54,706 nucleotides of DNA from Desulfuromusa sp. (GTDB lineage Bacteria > Desulfobacterota > Desulfuromonadia > Desulfuromonadales > Geopsychrobacteraceae). The stretch lies in assembly GCA_016744675.1 (NCBI GenBank), contig JADGDX010000016.1, positions 1 through 54,706 on the forward strand, read 5' to 3'. Shown piece by piece: positions 8,894 through 17,265 of this stretch (within the stretch, counting starts at the first letter, position 1; each line of letters begins with the position of its first letter). A model generated the notes under the pieces. That model saw only the letters and a list, made by a program, of their open reading frames with translations. It made no database searches and was not told the DNA's origin. Made by a program: the position numbers and the translations under genes.

Positions 8894-10228
8894 ATGATCG
8901 ACGAAGAAATCGCTAAAAAAGCTCGTGCTGTTTTTCTCGGTGTCGCCATTGGTGACGCGTTGGGAGCGACAACCGAGTTCATGACCACGCACGAAATAAA
9001 AGCTAAATACAAGATTCATAAAAAAATGCGCGGCGGGGGGTGGTTAGGGGTCAAACCAGGGCAAGTAACCGATGATACTGAAATGTCATTGGCAATCGCC
9101 CAAGCAATTTTAACCGAAGAAAAATGGGATTTACGTGCCATAGCCGACAACTTCCTCGCGTGGATGCGGAATAAGCCAATAGACATAGGCGCAACAGTAC
9201 GTAAGGGGATCAGAAACTATCGCCTTAATGGGGATTTAGAAGTACCGATCAATCATTGGGATGCTGGAAATGGTGCTTTGATGCGCATGGCTCCAGTCGC
9301 AATTTTTACCCTTGGCGATGATCAATTATTAACCCGTTATAGCTTAGAACAGGCCCACTTAACCCATAACCATCCCCTTTCAGATGCAGCATGTATCTGT
9401 ATTGGAAAAATGGTTCATGCTGCGATTCTGGGGGCTGACCGATTTCAACTCCATGCTATGGTGAGAGAGCTCATCGCCGAGCACAAGACATTTCGGTTCA
9501 ACAATTACAAAGGTCTAGCATCAGGATACGTTGTCGACACCATGCAAACGGTGCTGCACTATTTTTTTAGTACTGCCAGTTTTGAAGAATGTCTTATTGG
9601 AGTCGTCAATCAAGGCGGTGATGCCGACACAACCGGTGCTATTGCTGGCATGTTATGTGGTGCCTTTTACGGTCTAGAGTCATTACCTAAGCAATGGTTA
9701 AGCAAACTCGATAAGCAAGTAAAAATAGAAATCGAGACCAGTAGTGACACATTAATCCGACTTTCACCATGGATAGCCAAAGGTTCACATATTCACGAGC
9801 TTTCAGGAGACCTGTGGGATTACCACGATCAAGGCTATGTTGTCGCTATCACAACAAATGGCAAGGTATCGAATACAGGGCGCAATGTCATGGCTCGTGG
9901 GACCGCAAAGCAAGCAGCCGAACATTTTCCTACTTTACCAGAAACATTAGGGGCACTCATCAGCACTTCCGGCAATCATGTTTATGACTTGGGAAACCGC
10001 CTTGTCAGTTTTCCGGTTGAACATAGCCCATGGGAAGTCCCGGACTTACATCTCATTTTGCAATCGTGTCGCGAACTTCGCACTCTAGCTGACAACAACG
10101 ATTGGCAAAAAATTATAGTTCCAAGGCCTGGATGTGGCGGTGGAGGCCTTGCATGGAAAGAAGTAAAGCCTCTATTAGAACAACACTTTGATGAAAGATT
10201 TAGAGTCATCAATGCAGTAAAGCAGTAA
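8894..10228 (+). CDS. draG: DraG-type ADP-ribosylglycohydrolase fused to a C-terminal macrodomain-like module
   Basis: Residues 1-293 form a complete DraG, which removes ADP-ribose from NifH to reactivate it. The dimetal-site motifs are GDALGATTEF (20-29), TDDTEMSLA (59-67), NGALMRMAP (126-134) and GGDADTTGAIAG (241-252). Ordinary DraG ends near residue 295. Here about 145 further residues follow. They resemble a macrodomain of the DarG/TARG1-like kind: GDLWDY (305-310), ITTNGKVSNTGRNVMARG (319-336), SFPVEHSPW (372-380) and VPRPGCGGGGLAWKEVKP (409-426). Macrodomains bind or hydrolyse ADP-ribose. The gene starts two bases after draT with GGAGG upstream. The fusion is unusual as far as I know; the macrodomain assignment is by eye. 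Confidence 0.88.
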   Translation: MIDEEIAKKARAVFLGVAIGDALGATTEFMTTHEIKAKYKIHKKMRGGGWLGVKPGQVTDDTEMSLAIAQAILTEEKWDLRAIADNFLAWMRNKPIDIGATVRKGIRNYRLNGDLEVPINHWDAGNGALMRMAPVAIFTLGDDQLLTRYSLEQAHLTHNHPLSDAACICIGKMVHAAILGADRFQLHAMVRELIAEHKTFRFNNYKGLASGYVVDTMQTVLHYFFSTASFEECLIGVVNQGGDADTTGAIAGMLCGAFYGLESLPKQWLSKLDKQVKIEIETSSDTLIRLSPWIAKGSHIHELSGDLWDYHDQGYVVAITTNGKVSNTGRNVMARGTAKQAAEHFPTLPETLGALISTSGNHVYDLGNRLVSFPVEHSPWEVPDLHLILQSCRELRTLADNNDWQKIIVPRPGCGGGGLAWKEVKPLLEQHFDERFRVINAVKQ

Positions 10229-10260
10229 ATGGCAAGGTCAATCCAAGAAAGGGAAAAACA

Positions 10261-10494
10261 ATGACATTATCAACAGATCGACTCACTGTCGCTGAAGTTG
10301 CAAAGACCATGAAAACAACCGAAATAAACGTGATGATGCATATTAAAAAACAACTCATCAGCGCTGAAGAGATTGATGGTACTTGGTTTGTTGCGAAAGG
10401 ATCGCTGATGAGCTATCTGGACAAAACTGATCGCCCCCAACCCAATAATTTGTGCAAAAGCAGCTGTAAGCGCGGTTGTTCTGGTTGCGGATAA
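10261..10494 (+). CDS. Small helix-turn-helix protein with Cys-rich tail
   Basis: This 77-residue protein begins with an excisionase/MerR-like helix-turn-helix (RLTVAEVAKTMKTTEINVMMHIKKQLI, with a wing-like EEIDGTWFVAKGSL). It ends in CKSSCKRGCSGCG, whose four cysteines could bind metal or an iron-sulfur cluster. I do not recognise a named family. It lies 32 bases after draG in what looks like the same operon, with AAGGGAA upstream of the ATG. A redox- or metal-responsive regulatory or nif accessory role is only inference. Confidence 0.7.
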   Translation: MTLSTDRLTVAEVAKTMKTTEINVMMHIKKQLISAEEIDGTWFVAKGSLMSYLDKTDRPQPNNLCKSSCKRGCSGCG

Positions 10495-10506
10495 AGGTGA
10501 AAAACT

Positions 10507-10803
10507 ATGAAAATTCAAATAAAACCATCCGATCTTTATTATCGCTATCCCCGAAAAAAAGAGACCCGCCAACAGCCAAAGTTTACCGGGAAACCGGACC
10601 CAAGTCCATTCGATCAATACGATCTCTACGAAGTCATCCCGATGTTTGAGGCGGTAATGAATGCACTTGGCAATGACAGCGGTGAGGTTTTACATAAAAT
10701 GGAAGAAGTTCTTAACGATGAAGTCCCCTCTTTCATAACCAGCCGTGAGGATGTTTACGACTGCCTATTAACAGTAATGAGTAAAGTATTGGGACAGGAC
10801 TAA
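10507..10803 (+). CDS. Hypothetical protein in the draTG operon
   Basis: A 98-residue soluble acidic protein begins MKIQIKPSDLYYRYPRKKE. It has a Pro/Lys-rich N-terminal third and a helical C-terminal half (VIPMFEAVMNALGNDSGEVLHKMEEVLNDEVPSF). There is no signal peptide, membrane segment or recognised motif. It starts 12 bases after the HTH gene, with AAAGGTG upstream, and ends 15 bases before the SlyD-like gene. Tight spacing suggests cotranscription and perhaps a nif-related role. I do not recognise the family. Confidence 0.75.
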   Translation: MKIQIKPSDLYYRYPRKKETRQQPKFTGKPDPSPFDQYDLYEVIPMFEAVMNALGNDSGEVLHKMEEVLNDEVPSFITSREDVYDCLLTVMSKVLGQD

Positions 10804-10818
10804 CAGGGAGAAATCACA

Positions 10819-11262
10819 ATGGCTGTAGCACAATCTGGAGACCGCGTAACAATTCACTATATCGGCACACTCGACAATGGCACCATCTTCGACAGCGCCG
10901 ATGAAGACAATCCATTAAGTTTTACCATCGGTCAAGGGGAGGTTTTTCCTGCCCTCGAAGCTGCGATAACGGGCATGGGTGTTGGCAATGCCAAAAATGT
11001 TGAGATCTCAACAGATCAAGCATACGGTGAACGCATAAAAGACAACATCATTACTGTGCCGGCTGACCAATTTCCTACTGACCGAACTCCACAGGTTGGA
11101 GAAAAAGTTTCAGTTACCTTTGCCGACGATAACGAGCAAGTCTTAGGAATTATCGAATGTAAGGATGGCAACATTACCCTCGACGGCAATCACCCTCTAG
11201 CAGGGCATGACCTCACCTTCGCTCTTGAATTAGTTAGTATCGTAGCGAAGCAGACCCACTAG
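10819..11262 (+). CDS. SlyD-like FKBP-type peptidyl-prolyl cis-trans isomerase
   Basis: This 147-residue protein has the FKBP start VTIHYIGTLDNGTIFDSA, the ITGMGVGNAKNVEISTDQAYGER block, and an inserted IF-type chaperone flap (about 70-125) ending in NHPLAGHDLTFALELVSI. This is the SlyD arrangement, but it lacks the long His/Cys metal-binding tail of E. coli SlyD. It would catalyse prolyl isomerisation and assist folding in the cytoplasm. GGGAG precedes the ATG. It is the last gene before nifH, and FKBP genes adjacent to nif genes suggest, without proving, a role in folding nitrogenase components. Confidence 0.88.
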   Translation: MAVAQSGDRVTIHYIGTLDNGTIFDSADEDNPLSFTIGQGEVFPALEAAITGMGVGNAKNVEISTDQAYGERIKDNIITVPADQFPTDRTPQVGEKVSVTFADDNEQVLGIIECKDGNITLDGNHPLAGHDLTFALELVSIVAKQTH

Positions 11263-11294
11263 GCGTAAGGCTATATCAAAACAACAAACGCCTA
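11260..11294 (+). other. Inverted repeat at the 3' end of the SlyD-like gene
   Basis: TAGGCGT (11260-11266) pairs perfectly with ACGCCTA (11288-11294) around a 21-base loop. The left arm includes the stop codon. No T-run follows, so termination is uncertain. From here to the sigma-54 site at 11442 the sequence is AT-rich, without a gene. Confidence 0.45.
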
Positions 11295-11441
11295 GATAAT
11301 ATTCAATTGCAATTTTTATGCATCTTTTCTAGGCAATACTCAGCCAGATTAGATCTATAATCGTTTGCCATTCGCAGAAAAAAACCATTAACAAATAAAA
11401 AAATTTGGCAAAACGGTTACTTACAATTCAATTTTTAAACT

Positions 11442-11457
11442 TGGCACGCTCCCTGCT
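11442..11457 (+). promoter_or_regulatory. Sigma-54 promoter of nifHDK
   Basis: TGGCACGCTCCCTGCT is a near-consensus -24/-12 element with ten bases between GG (11443-11444) and GC (11455-11456). Transcription should begin near 11467, giving a leader of about 245 bases. No clear NifA-type TGT-N10-ACA site was found upstream. A GnfM/NtrC-like activator would be expected in this lineage. Confidence 0.9.
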
Positions 11458-11528
11458 GATTTAGTTTGACCACAACATAAAAGTTATCCAGGACGTCTTG
11501 GACTTTTTACATTTAATTATCGAATACA

Positions 11529-12590
<1,062 letters not shown>

Positions 12591-12601
12591 AATTAGGACA
12601 A

Positions 12602-12642
12602 AGGTTAAAGGGGGCAAGCTCAAAAACTTAAACCTTTAACCT
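12602..12642 (+). other. Stem-loop between nifH and nifD
   Basis: AGGTTAAAGG (12602-12611) pairs perfectly with CCTTTAACCT (12633-12642) around a 21-base loop in the 88-base nifH-nifD gap. No T-run follows. Hairpins at this place are known in other diazotrophs to stabilise nifH mRNA or reduce readthrough into nifDK, giving excess NifH. That role here is inferred. It could also be a copy of a dispersed repeat. Confidence 0.65.
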
Positions 12643-12678
12643 CGTACTTTGAACCTGATTGTAACGAAGGAGCAATAA

Positions 12679-14121
12679 ATGAAAGAAAGAAAGCCCATTG
12701 AGGGCATAAGCATAGAAAAAACGGAAAAACTGATTAAAGACACTCTGGCGCATTTCCCTGACAAAGCACGGGAAAAACGTGAGCCCCACGTTGGAGCCAA
12801 TGAGCCGTCGGTTTCTAGCTGTGCGGTAAAATCGAACCGTAAAGTTGTCCCTGGCGTTATGAGTCAGCGTGGCTGTGCTTACGCTGGAGCTAAAGGTGTT
12901 GTCTGGGGCCCAATCCGCGACATGATTCACGTTTCTCACGGTCCAGTTGGCTGTGGTGTTTATAGCTGGGGGACGAGGCGGAACCTAATGCAAGGGATTC
13001 CCGGAGTCACCTCATTCCCACTCGACTTTACGTCTGATTTTCAGGAACGTGACATCGTTTATGGCGGTGATATTAAGCTAGAAAAACTTATTCGCGAAGC
13101 TGACGAGCTGTTTCCATTAAACAAAGGACTATCAGTTCTTTCCGAGTGTCCTGTCGGTCTCATTGGTGACGATATCAATGCCGTTGCCAAAAAGATGGAA
13201 AAGGAACTCGATAAGTTTGTTATCCCTTGTAACTGTGAGGGCTTCCGTGGTGTTTCTCAGTCACTTGGCCACCACATTTCTAACGATTCTATCCGCGACC
13301 ACGCTATCGGCAAGCGTAAGTTTGTTGAAAAAGCTGGCCCCTATGATATTGCCTTAATCGGTGATTATAATATCGGTGGTGATGTTTGGGCTGCCAAGCC
13401 GATCCTCGAGGAGATTGGCCTCAACGTTAAATCGATTTGGACCGGTGATGGTGAGATCGAAAAAATTGCTGCGACCCATTCGGTAAAACTCAATCTAATT
13501 CACTGTTACCGCTCCATGAACTACATGTGTAAGGTGATGGAAGAGAAATGGGATATTCCATGGTTGGAGTACAACTTCTTCGGCCCAACCAAAATTGAAG
13601 AGAGTCTGCGCAATATCGCCGAATGTTTTGACGACAAAATCAAAAAGAATGTCGAAAAAGTCATAAAAAAGTATCGCCCCATGATGAAAGCCGTTGTCGA
13701 AGAATATAAGCCTCGTCTCGATGGCAAGACAGCAATGCTCTTTGTCGGTGGTCTCCGACCCCGTCATACCGTCGGTGCCTACGAGGATCTCGGCGTCCAA
13801 ATCACCGGTACCGGCTACGAATTTGCCCACCAAGATGACTACGACCGTACCGCTCCAGAGATGGCTAAAGGGACCCTGATCTACGATGACGTTTCGGAGT
13901 TTGAGTTGGAAGAGTACGTAAAAGAACTTAAGCCCGACTTGGTTGGTAGCGGCATTAAAGAAAAATATGTATTCCAGAAAGCTGGCATCCCCTTCCGCCA
14001 AATGCACAGTTGGGACTATTCGGGGCCATATCACGGCTACGAAGGGTTTGAAATTTTTGCTCGCGATGTCGATATGGCGATCAATTCTCCGACCTGGGGA
14101 TTAGTCAAAAGCCCATTTTAA
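12679..14121 (+). CDS. nifD: Nitrogenase MoFe protein alpha chain NifD
   Basis: NifD carries the FeMo-cofactor and part of the P cluster. The 480-residue protein has P-cluster cysteines in [23 protein letters not shown] and [11 protein letters not shown]. The cofactor ligand Cys is in [12 protein letters not shown], and the His is in [17 protein letters not shown]. Position-70-type residues are GVVWGP. The cofactor ligands and length indicate the molybdenum enzyme rather than AnfD or VnfD, which fits the linked mod genes and nifV. GAAGGAGC precedes the ATG. It is transcribed with nifH. Confidence 0.97.
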   Translation: MKERKPIEGISIEKTEKLIKDTLAHFPDKAREKREPHVGANEPSVSSCAVKSNRKVVPGVMSQRGCAYAGAKGVVWGPIRDMIHVSHGPVGCGVYSWGTRRNLMQGIPGVTSFPLDFTSDFQERDIVYGGDIKLEKLIREADELFPLNKGLSVLSECPVGLIGDDINAVAKKMEKELDKFVIPCNCEGFRGVSQSLGHHISNDSIRDHAIGKRKFVEKAGPYDIALIGDYNIGGDVWAAKPILEEIGLNVKSIWTGDGEIEKIAATHSVKLNLIHCYRSMNYMCKVMEEKWDIPWLEYNFFGPTKIEESLRNIAECFDDKIKKNVEKVIKKYRPMMKAVVEEYKPRLDGKTAMLFVGGLRPRHTVGAYEDLGVQITGTGYEFAHQDDYDRTAPEMAKGTLIYDDVSEFELEEYVKELKPDLVGSGIKEKYVFQKAGIPFRQMHSWDYSGPYHGYEGFEIFARDVDMAINSPTWGLVKSPF

Positions 14122-14333
14122 GAGAATGGCCTTTTTCCGCTAGCATTGGTGGAAACAAAGAAATTCTGGTTTCGGCTTAAACCACCGAAGCCAATAGGAC
14201 ACAGCCAGAGGGTTATCTGCAAGGCTTGCAAACTCTGCAGAACGAGTCGTACATCGTACGGCGGAGTGATAAAGAGTGCGGCGTAACACAGCAGATATGT
14301 CTCTGGCGAAGTCCAATATAATAGGAGTTCAAT
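14122..14333 (+). other. Structured 212-base nifD-nifK spacer
   Basis: The gap contains no reading frame of note but has strong potential structure. GCCAGAG (14204-14210) pairs with CTCTGGC (14301-14307) and ATCTGC (14215-14220) with GCAGAT (14291-14296), enclosing smaller palindromes such as GCAA/TTGC and a CGTAC repeat. Upstream, GGTTT/AAACC and GGCTT/AAGCC near 14170-14192 form overlapping alternative hairpins. A nifDK gap this long is unusual. It may be a noncoding RNA element, a dispersed repeat, or a translational spacer. AGGAG sits just before nifK. Confidence 0.55.
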
Positions 14334-15806
14334 ATGAGCGAAGCAGCAGTAGTTGAAAAAGTTAGAAATGTCACCGAACACACCTCTGAAGAGGTGGAGA
14401 AGGTTAAAAATTGGATAAATACCGAAGAATATAAAGAGAAAAACTTTGCCCGTGAAGCACTGGTAGTTAACCCAGCTCACGCTTGCCAGCCTCTTGGGGC
14501 ACAGATGGTGGCATCAGGCTTTGAAGGATCCCTACCCTTTGTTCACGGATCACAGGGCTGTGCATCTTACTTCCGCAGTACCTTTACCCGTCACTTTCGG
14601 GAGCCATCCGCAGCGACTTGCGATGCAATGACCGAAGATGGCGCGGTGTTTGGTGGTCAGAACAACCTGTTTGAAGGTTTGGAAAATGCTTACTCCATCT
14701 ACAAACCAAAAATGATTCCAGTTTACACCACCTGTATGCCAGAGGTTATTGGTGATGACCTAACCGCATTTATCAGAAATGCTAAAAATGATGGGCGAAT
14801 TCCAGAAGATCTGCCTACCCCTTACGCCAACACCCCCAGCTTTAACGGGACCCACTTACATGGTTACGACTCGATGATTAAAGCGGTGTTGCAAAATTTG
14901 ACCACAGACCAAAAGGTTGAGGATAAGTGTACCGGCAAACTAAATATCATCCCCGGTTTTGATGGTAATGTCGGCAACCTACGTGAATATAAGCGCATTT
15001 GTGACATGATGGATATTCCCTACACCATGCTTGCCGACATTTCCGATGTGTTCGATTCCGGATGTGACGGTGAGTATAAAATGTACCCTGGTGGTACCAA
15101 GCTTGAAGACGCTGCCGACTCAATCAATGCTAAAGCGACCATTTCCATGCAAAAATACTCCACTACCTCAACGATGAAATGGGTTGGTCGCGAGTTTAGC
15201 GGCGCATCTGAAATTTTACCGATGCCGTTCGGAATAAAAAAGACCGACGACCTTCTGCTTAAATTAGCAGAGCTATTCGGCAAAGAGATCCCCGCAGAAC
15301 TAAAGGCCGAACGGGCCCGCGCTGTCGATGCGATGACCGACGCTCATCAGTATATTCACGGCAAAAAATTCGCCATCTTCGGGGACCCTGATTATGTTAT
15401 AGGCATCGTTACTTTCCTCCTCGAAATGGGAGCTCGCCCTTGGCACGTTCTGGTTTCACGGGCGACAAAGAAATTCCAAAAAGAGATGGATGCCCTCCTT
15501 GCTAGTTCTATGTACGGCGAAGGTTGCACCTGCTACGTCAACAAAGACCTTTGGCACATGCGCAGCTTGCTTATGACCGACCCCGTCGAAGGTATCATCG
15601 GCGACACCCATGGTAAGTGGGCTGCTCGCGATGCCAAGATTCCACTATTCCGTGTCGGCTTCCCAATTATCGACCGCGTTAATCTTCACCGCACTCCAGT
15701 CGTTGGCTACAACGGTGCCATTAGCCTACTCAGTATGATTGCAAATAAATTCCTAGATATTACCGATGAAACTTGTGAAGATCAGTGGTTTGAAATGATG
15801 CGCTAG
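14334..15806 (+). CDS. nifK: Nitrogenase MoFe protein beta chain NifK
   Basis: NifK supplies the other half of the P cluster and docks NifH with NifD. The 490-residue sequence has the P-cluster cysteines in NPAHACQPLGA, GSQGCASYFR and TTCMPEVIGDD. A short charged N-terminal extension (about 40 residues) precedes the conserved AREALVVNPAHAC block. HGKKFAIFGDPDYV and DTHGKWAARD are further NifK-like segments. ATAGGAGTTCAAT precedes the ATG. It lies downstream of a long structured gap but is presumably cotranscribed with nifHD. Confidence 0.97.
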   Translation: MSEAAVVEKVRNVTEHTSEEVEKVKNWINTEEYKEKNFAREALVVNPAHACQPLGAQMVASGFEGSLPFVHGSQGCASYFRSTFTRHFREPSAATCDAMTEDGAVFGGQNNLFEGLENAYSIYKPKMIPVYTTCMPEVIGDDLTAFIRNAKNDGRIPEDLPTPYANTPSFNGTHLHGYDSMIKAVLQNLTTDQKVEDKCTGKLNIIPGFDGNVGNLREYKRICDMMDIPYTMLADISDVFDSGCDGEYKMYPGGTKLEDAADSINAKATISMQKYSTTSTMKWVGREFSGASEILPMPFGIKKTDDLLLKLAELFGKEIPAELKAERARAVDAMTDAHQYIHGKKFAIFGDPDYVIGIVTFLLEMGARPWHVLVSRATKKFQKEMDALLASSMYGEGCTCYVNKDLWHMRSLLMTDPVEGIIGDTHGKWAARDAKIPLFRVGFPIIDRVNLHRTPVVGYNGAISLLSMIANKFLDITDETCEDQWFEMMR

Positions 15807-15817
15807 AAACGCGATTA

Positions 15818-15891
15818 ACCACTGATGCACAGAGTCATGGGGAAGGCAAAAACATGATTTTGCTTTCTCCGTTCCTCAGTGACTCGGTGGT
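15818..15891 (+). repeat. Long imperfect inverted repeat between nifK and nifX
   Basis: ACCACTGA (15818-15825) pairs with TCGGTGGT (15884-15891, one wobble). Further in, a GGGGAAGGCAAAA arm pairs with TTTTGCTTTCTCC through G-T wobbles. The pair forms a long cruciform-like hairpin filling the gap. From memory, the ACCACTGATGCACAGAG wording resembles extragenic repeats scattered through deltaproteobacterial genomes; I could not check copy number. It may modulate readthrough from nifHDK. Confidence 0.6.
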
Positions 15892-15960
15892 AAAGGATTA
15901 TAAATGATCCGTACCCGCCGCTTTGAAATTGTAGCTAGGCACGAGCATAAAGGATTGATG

Positions 15961-16329
15961 ATGAAAGTTGCATTTGCAAGTACTGACAAAGTCCATATTG
16001 ATGAACACTTTGGTCATGCTGAAGAGTTTTATGTTTGGAGCATAGCCCCAGAAAAAGCTGAATTTTCTGGAGTTATCCAAGTTAAAGATGAAACCGGAGA
16101 TTCTGCCGACCGCATAGAAGCCCGCAGTGCAGCCCTTGAAGATTGTGCCGTAGTCTATGTCGGGGAGATTGGTGGGCCAGCAGCAGCACGACTTGTAGCA
16201 AAAAAGATTCACCCACTAAAAAGCAAAACCAAAGAGCCGATCACTACCGTGGTAGAGAACCTACAAAATGTCCTTAAAGGTAACCCACCACCATGGCTAC
16301 GTAAGGCAATGCTTAAAGGGGCAGAATAA
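15961..16329 (+). CDS. nifX: FeMo-cofactor/NifB-co binding protein NifX
   Basis: NifX-family proteins carry NifB-co or VK-cluster intermediates between NifB and NifEN. The core MKVAFASTDKVHIDEHFGHAEEF begins at 15961 with AAAGGA six bases upstream, giving 122 residues. An earlier in-frame ATG at 15904, also behind AAAGGA, would add 19 residues and cannot be excluded. Typical features are DEHFGHA and VVYVGEIGGPAAARLV, then a charged tail (NPPPWLRKAMLKG). It lies downstream of nifK, presumably in the same operon. Confidence 0.88.
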   Translation: MKVAFASTDKVHIDEHFGHAEEFYVWSIAPEKAEFSGVIQVKDETGDSADRIEARSAALEDCAVVYVGEIGGPAAARLVAKKIHPLKSKTKEPITTVVENLQNVLKGNPPPWLRKAMLKGAE

Positions 16330-16389
16330 ATAGTTACACAATTTCAATAACACAAATTACTCAAAACACATCGCAAGGAGAAACACACA

Positions 16390-16659
16390 ATGGCTTTATT
16401 AACAGGGATAACTAAAGGCGGCGCCAGCTGGACACCGACTTTCGTCGAAGCGATTGACCCGGAATCATGTATCGGCTGTGGCCGCTGCTTTAAATCATGC
16501 TCACGCACAGTTCTAGCGCCAACCGAAATTGAAGATGAAGAGAATGATACCATCAGCATGGTTATGGACGTCGCTGATGCCGATGATTGCATCGGTTGTG
16601 CTGGTTGCGCTGTAGCATGCCCAAAAGATTGCTTTACCTTTGCACCAATGGAAGTTTAA
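16390..16659 (+). CDS. fdxB: Ferredoxin III, nif-specific (FdxB-like)
   Basis: An 89-residue 2[4Fe-4S] ferredoxin with CIGCGRCFKSC and, after a nif-type insertion, CIGCAGCAVACPK. The N-terminal sequence LLTGITKGGASWTPTFV is characteristic of the nif-specific ferredoxin III family. It probably supplies electrons to nitrogenase or to NifB-dependent cofactor assembly. GCAAGGAG lies before the ATG. It is flanked by two NifX-family genes, which supports a role in cofactor maturation. Confidence 0.92.
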   Translation: MALLTGITKGGASWTPTFVEAIDPESCIGCGRCFKSCSRTVLAPTEIEDEENDTISMVMDVADADDCIGCAGCAVACPKDCFTFAPMEV

Positions 16660-16671
16660 AGGAGGAATATT

Positions 16672-17082
16672 ATGCTAATTGCTGTCACGTCAACGAATGG
16701 TACAGATGTTGATCAACATTTTGGCCATACTGAAAGCTTTAGTATCTATTCTTACAATAACTGTAACCCCGAATTGATAAAAGAGATCGCCGTAGAAAAA
16801 TACAGTGTTGATGATCCTAATCACCCTTTTGATCTTCCACGGTTTGCAACCGTTGCTAATCAGCTAATAGATTGCAAGGTATTGGTCACCAAGAAGATTG
16901 GCGATAAACCTAAGCAAGAACTAACAAAGCTTGGGATTACCACGGTTATATCCTCCGAAACAATTCCTGCTGCCCTTAAAGTGGCACACGACGCAATTTG
17001 CGTCGGCGATTGTGACGAGGGGAAAAAGATCAACAGCTGTAGCTGTAGTTCGCCAAAAGAGGTTAAACCAATTACTTTTTAA
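16672..17082 (+). CDS. Second NifX-family molybdenum-iron cluster-binding protein
   Basis: A 136-residue protein starts MLIAVTSTNGTDVDQHFGHTESF, the NifX/NafY/NifB C-terminal fold. It ends in a Cys-rich tail (CVGDCDEGKKINSCSCSS) not seen in the first NifX. The HFGH motif is a likely cluster ligand. GGAGG precedes the ATG, 12 bases after the ferredoxin. NifB here lacks the fused NifX domain found in many proteobacteria, so this product may supply that function in trans. That is inference. Confidence 0.87.
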   Translation: MLIAVTSTNGTDVDQHFGHTESFSIYSYNNCNPELIKEIAVEKYSVDDPNHPFDLPRFATVANQLIDCKVLVTKKIGDKPKQELTKLGITTVISSETIPAALKVAHDAICVGDCDEGKKINSCSCSSPKEVKPITF

Positions 17083-17186
17083 GCAAACGGCAGCACAACT
17101 TGCTCAAAACCAAGAGCAACGATAAACCTACATAGTAACAATGAAGTTACCAACTCCCCCCGAAGCGCAAAACATCGCCGCATAGG

Positions 17187-17245
17187 GTTTATAAGTTAAA
17201 CGTATAGCAATGACGCTTTCGATATTATTTCGGAAGCGTTTTTGC
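17187..17245 (+). promoter_or_regulatory. nifB leader: ANTAR-type hairpin overlapping an intrinsic terminator
   Basis: GTTTA-[TAAGT]-TAAAC (17187-17201) is a candidate first hairpin. AGC-[AATGAC]-GCT (17206-17217) has a six-base loop with A1 and G4. A terminator pairs 17213-17222 with 17230-17239 (10 bp, one wobble) and is followed by TTTTT. The second hairpin and the terminator share 17213-17217. The order and overlap match the nifH and glnK leaders. No good sigma-54 site lies just upstream, so this would control readthrough into nifB. Confidence 0.7.
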
Positions 17246-17265
17246 GTTTGAAAAGGATATAAGTC

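Noticed and set aside
17092..17106. Sigma-54-like GGCAGCACAACTTGC upstream of nifB
   Set aside because: GG and GC are eleven bases apart instead of ten, which normally abolishes sigma-54 binding.
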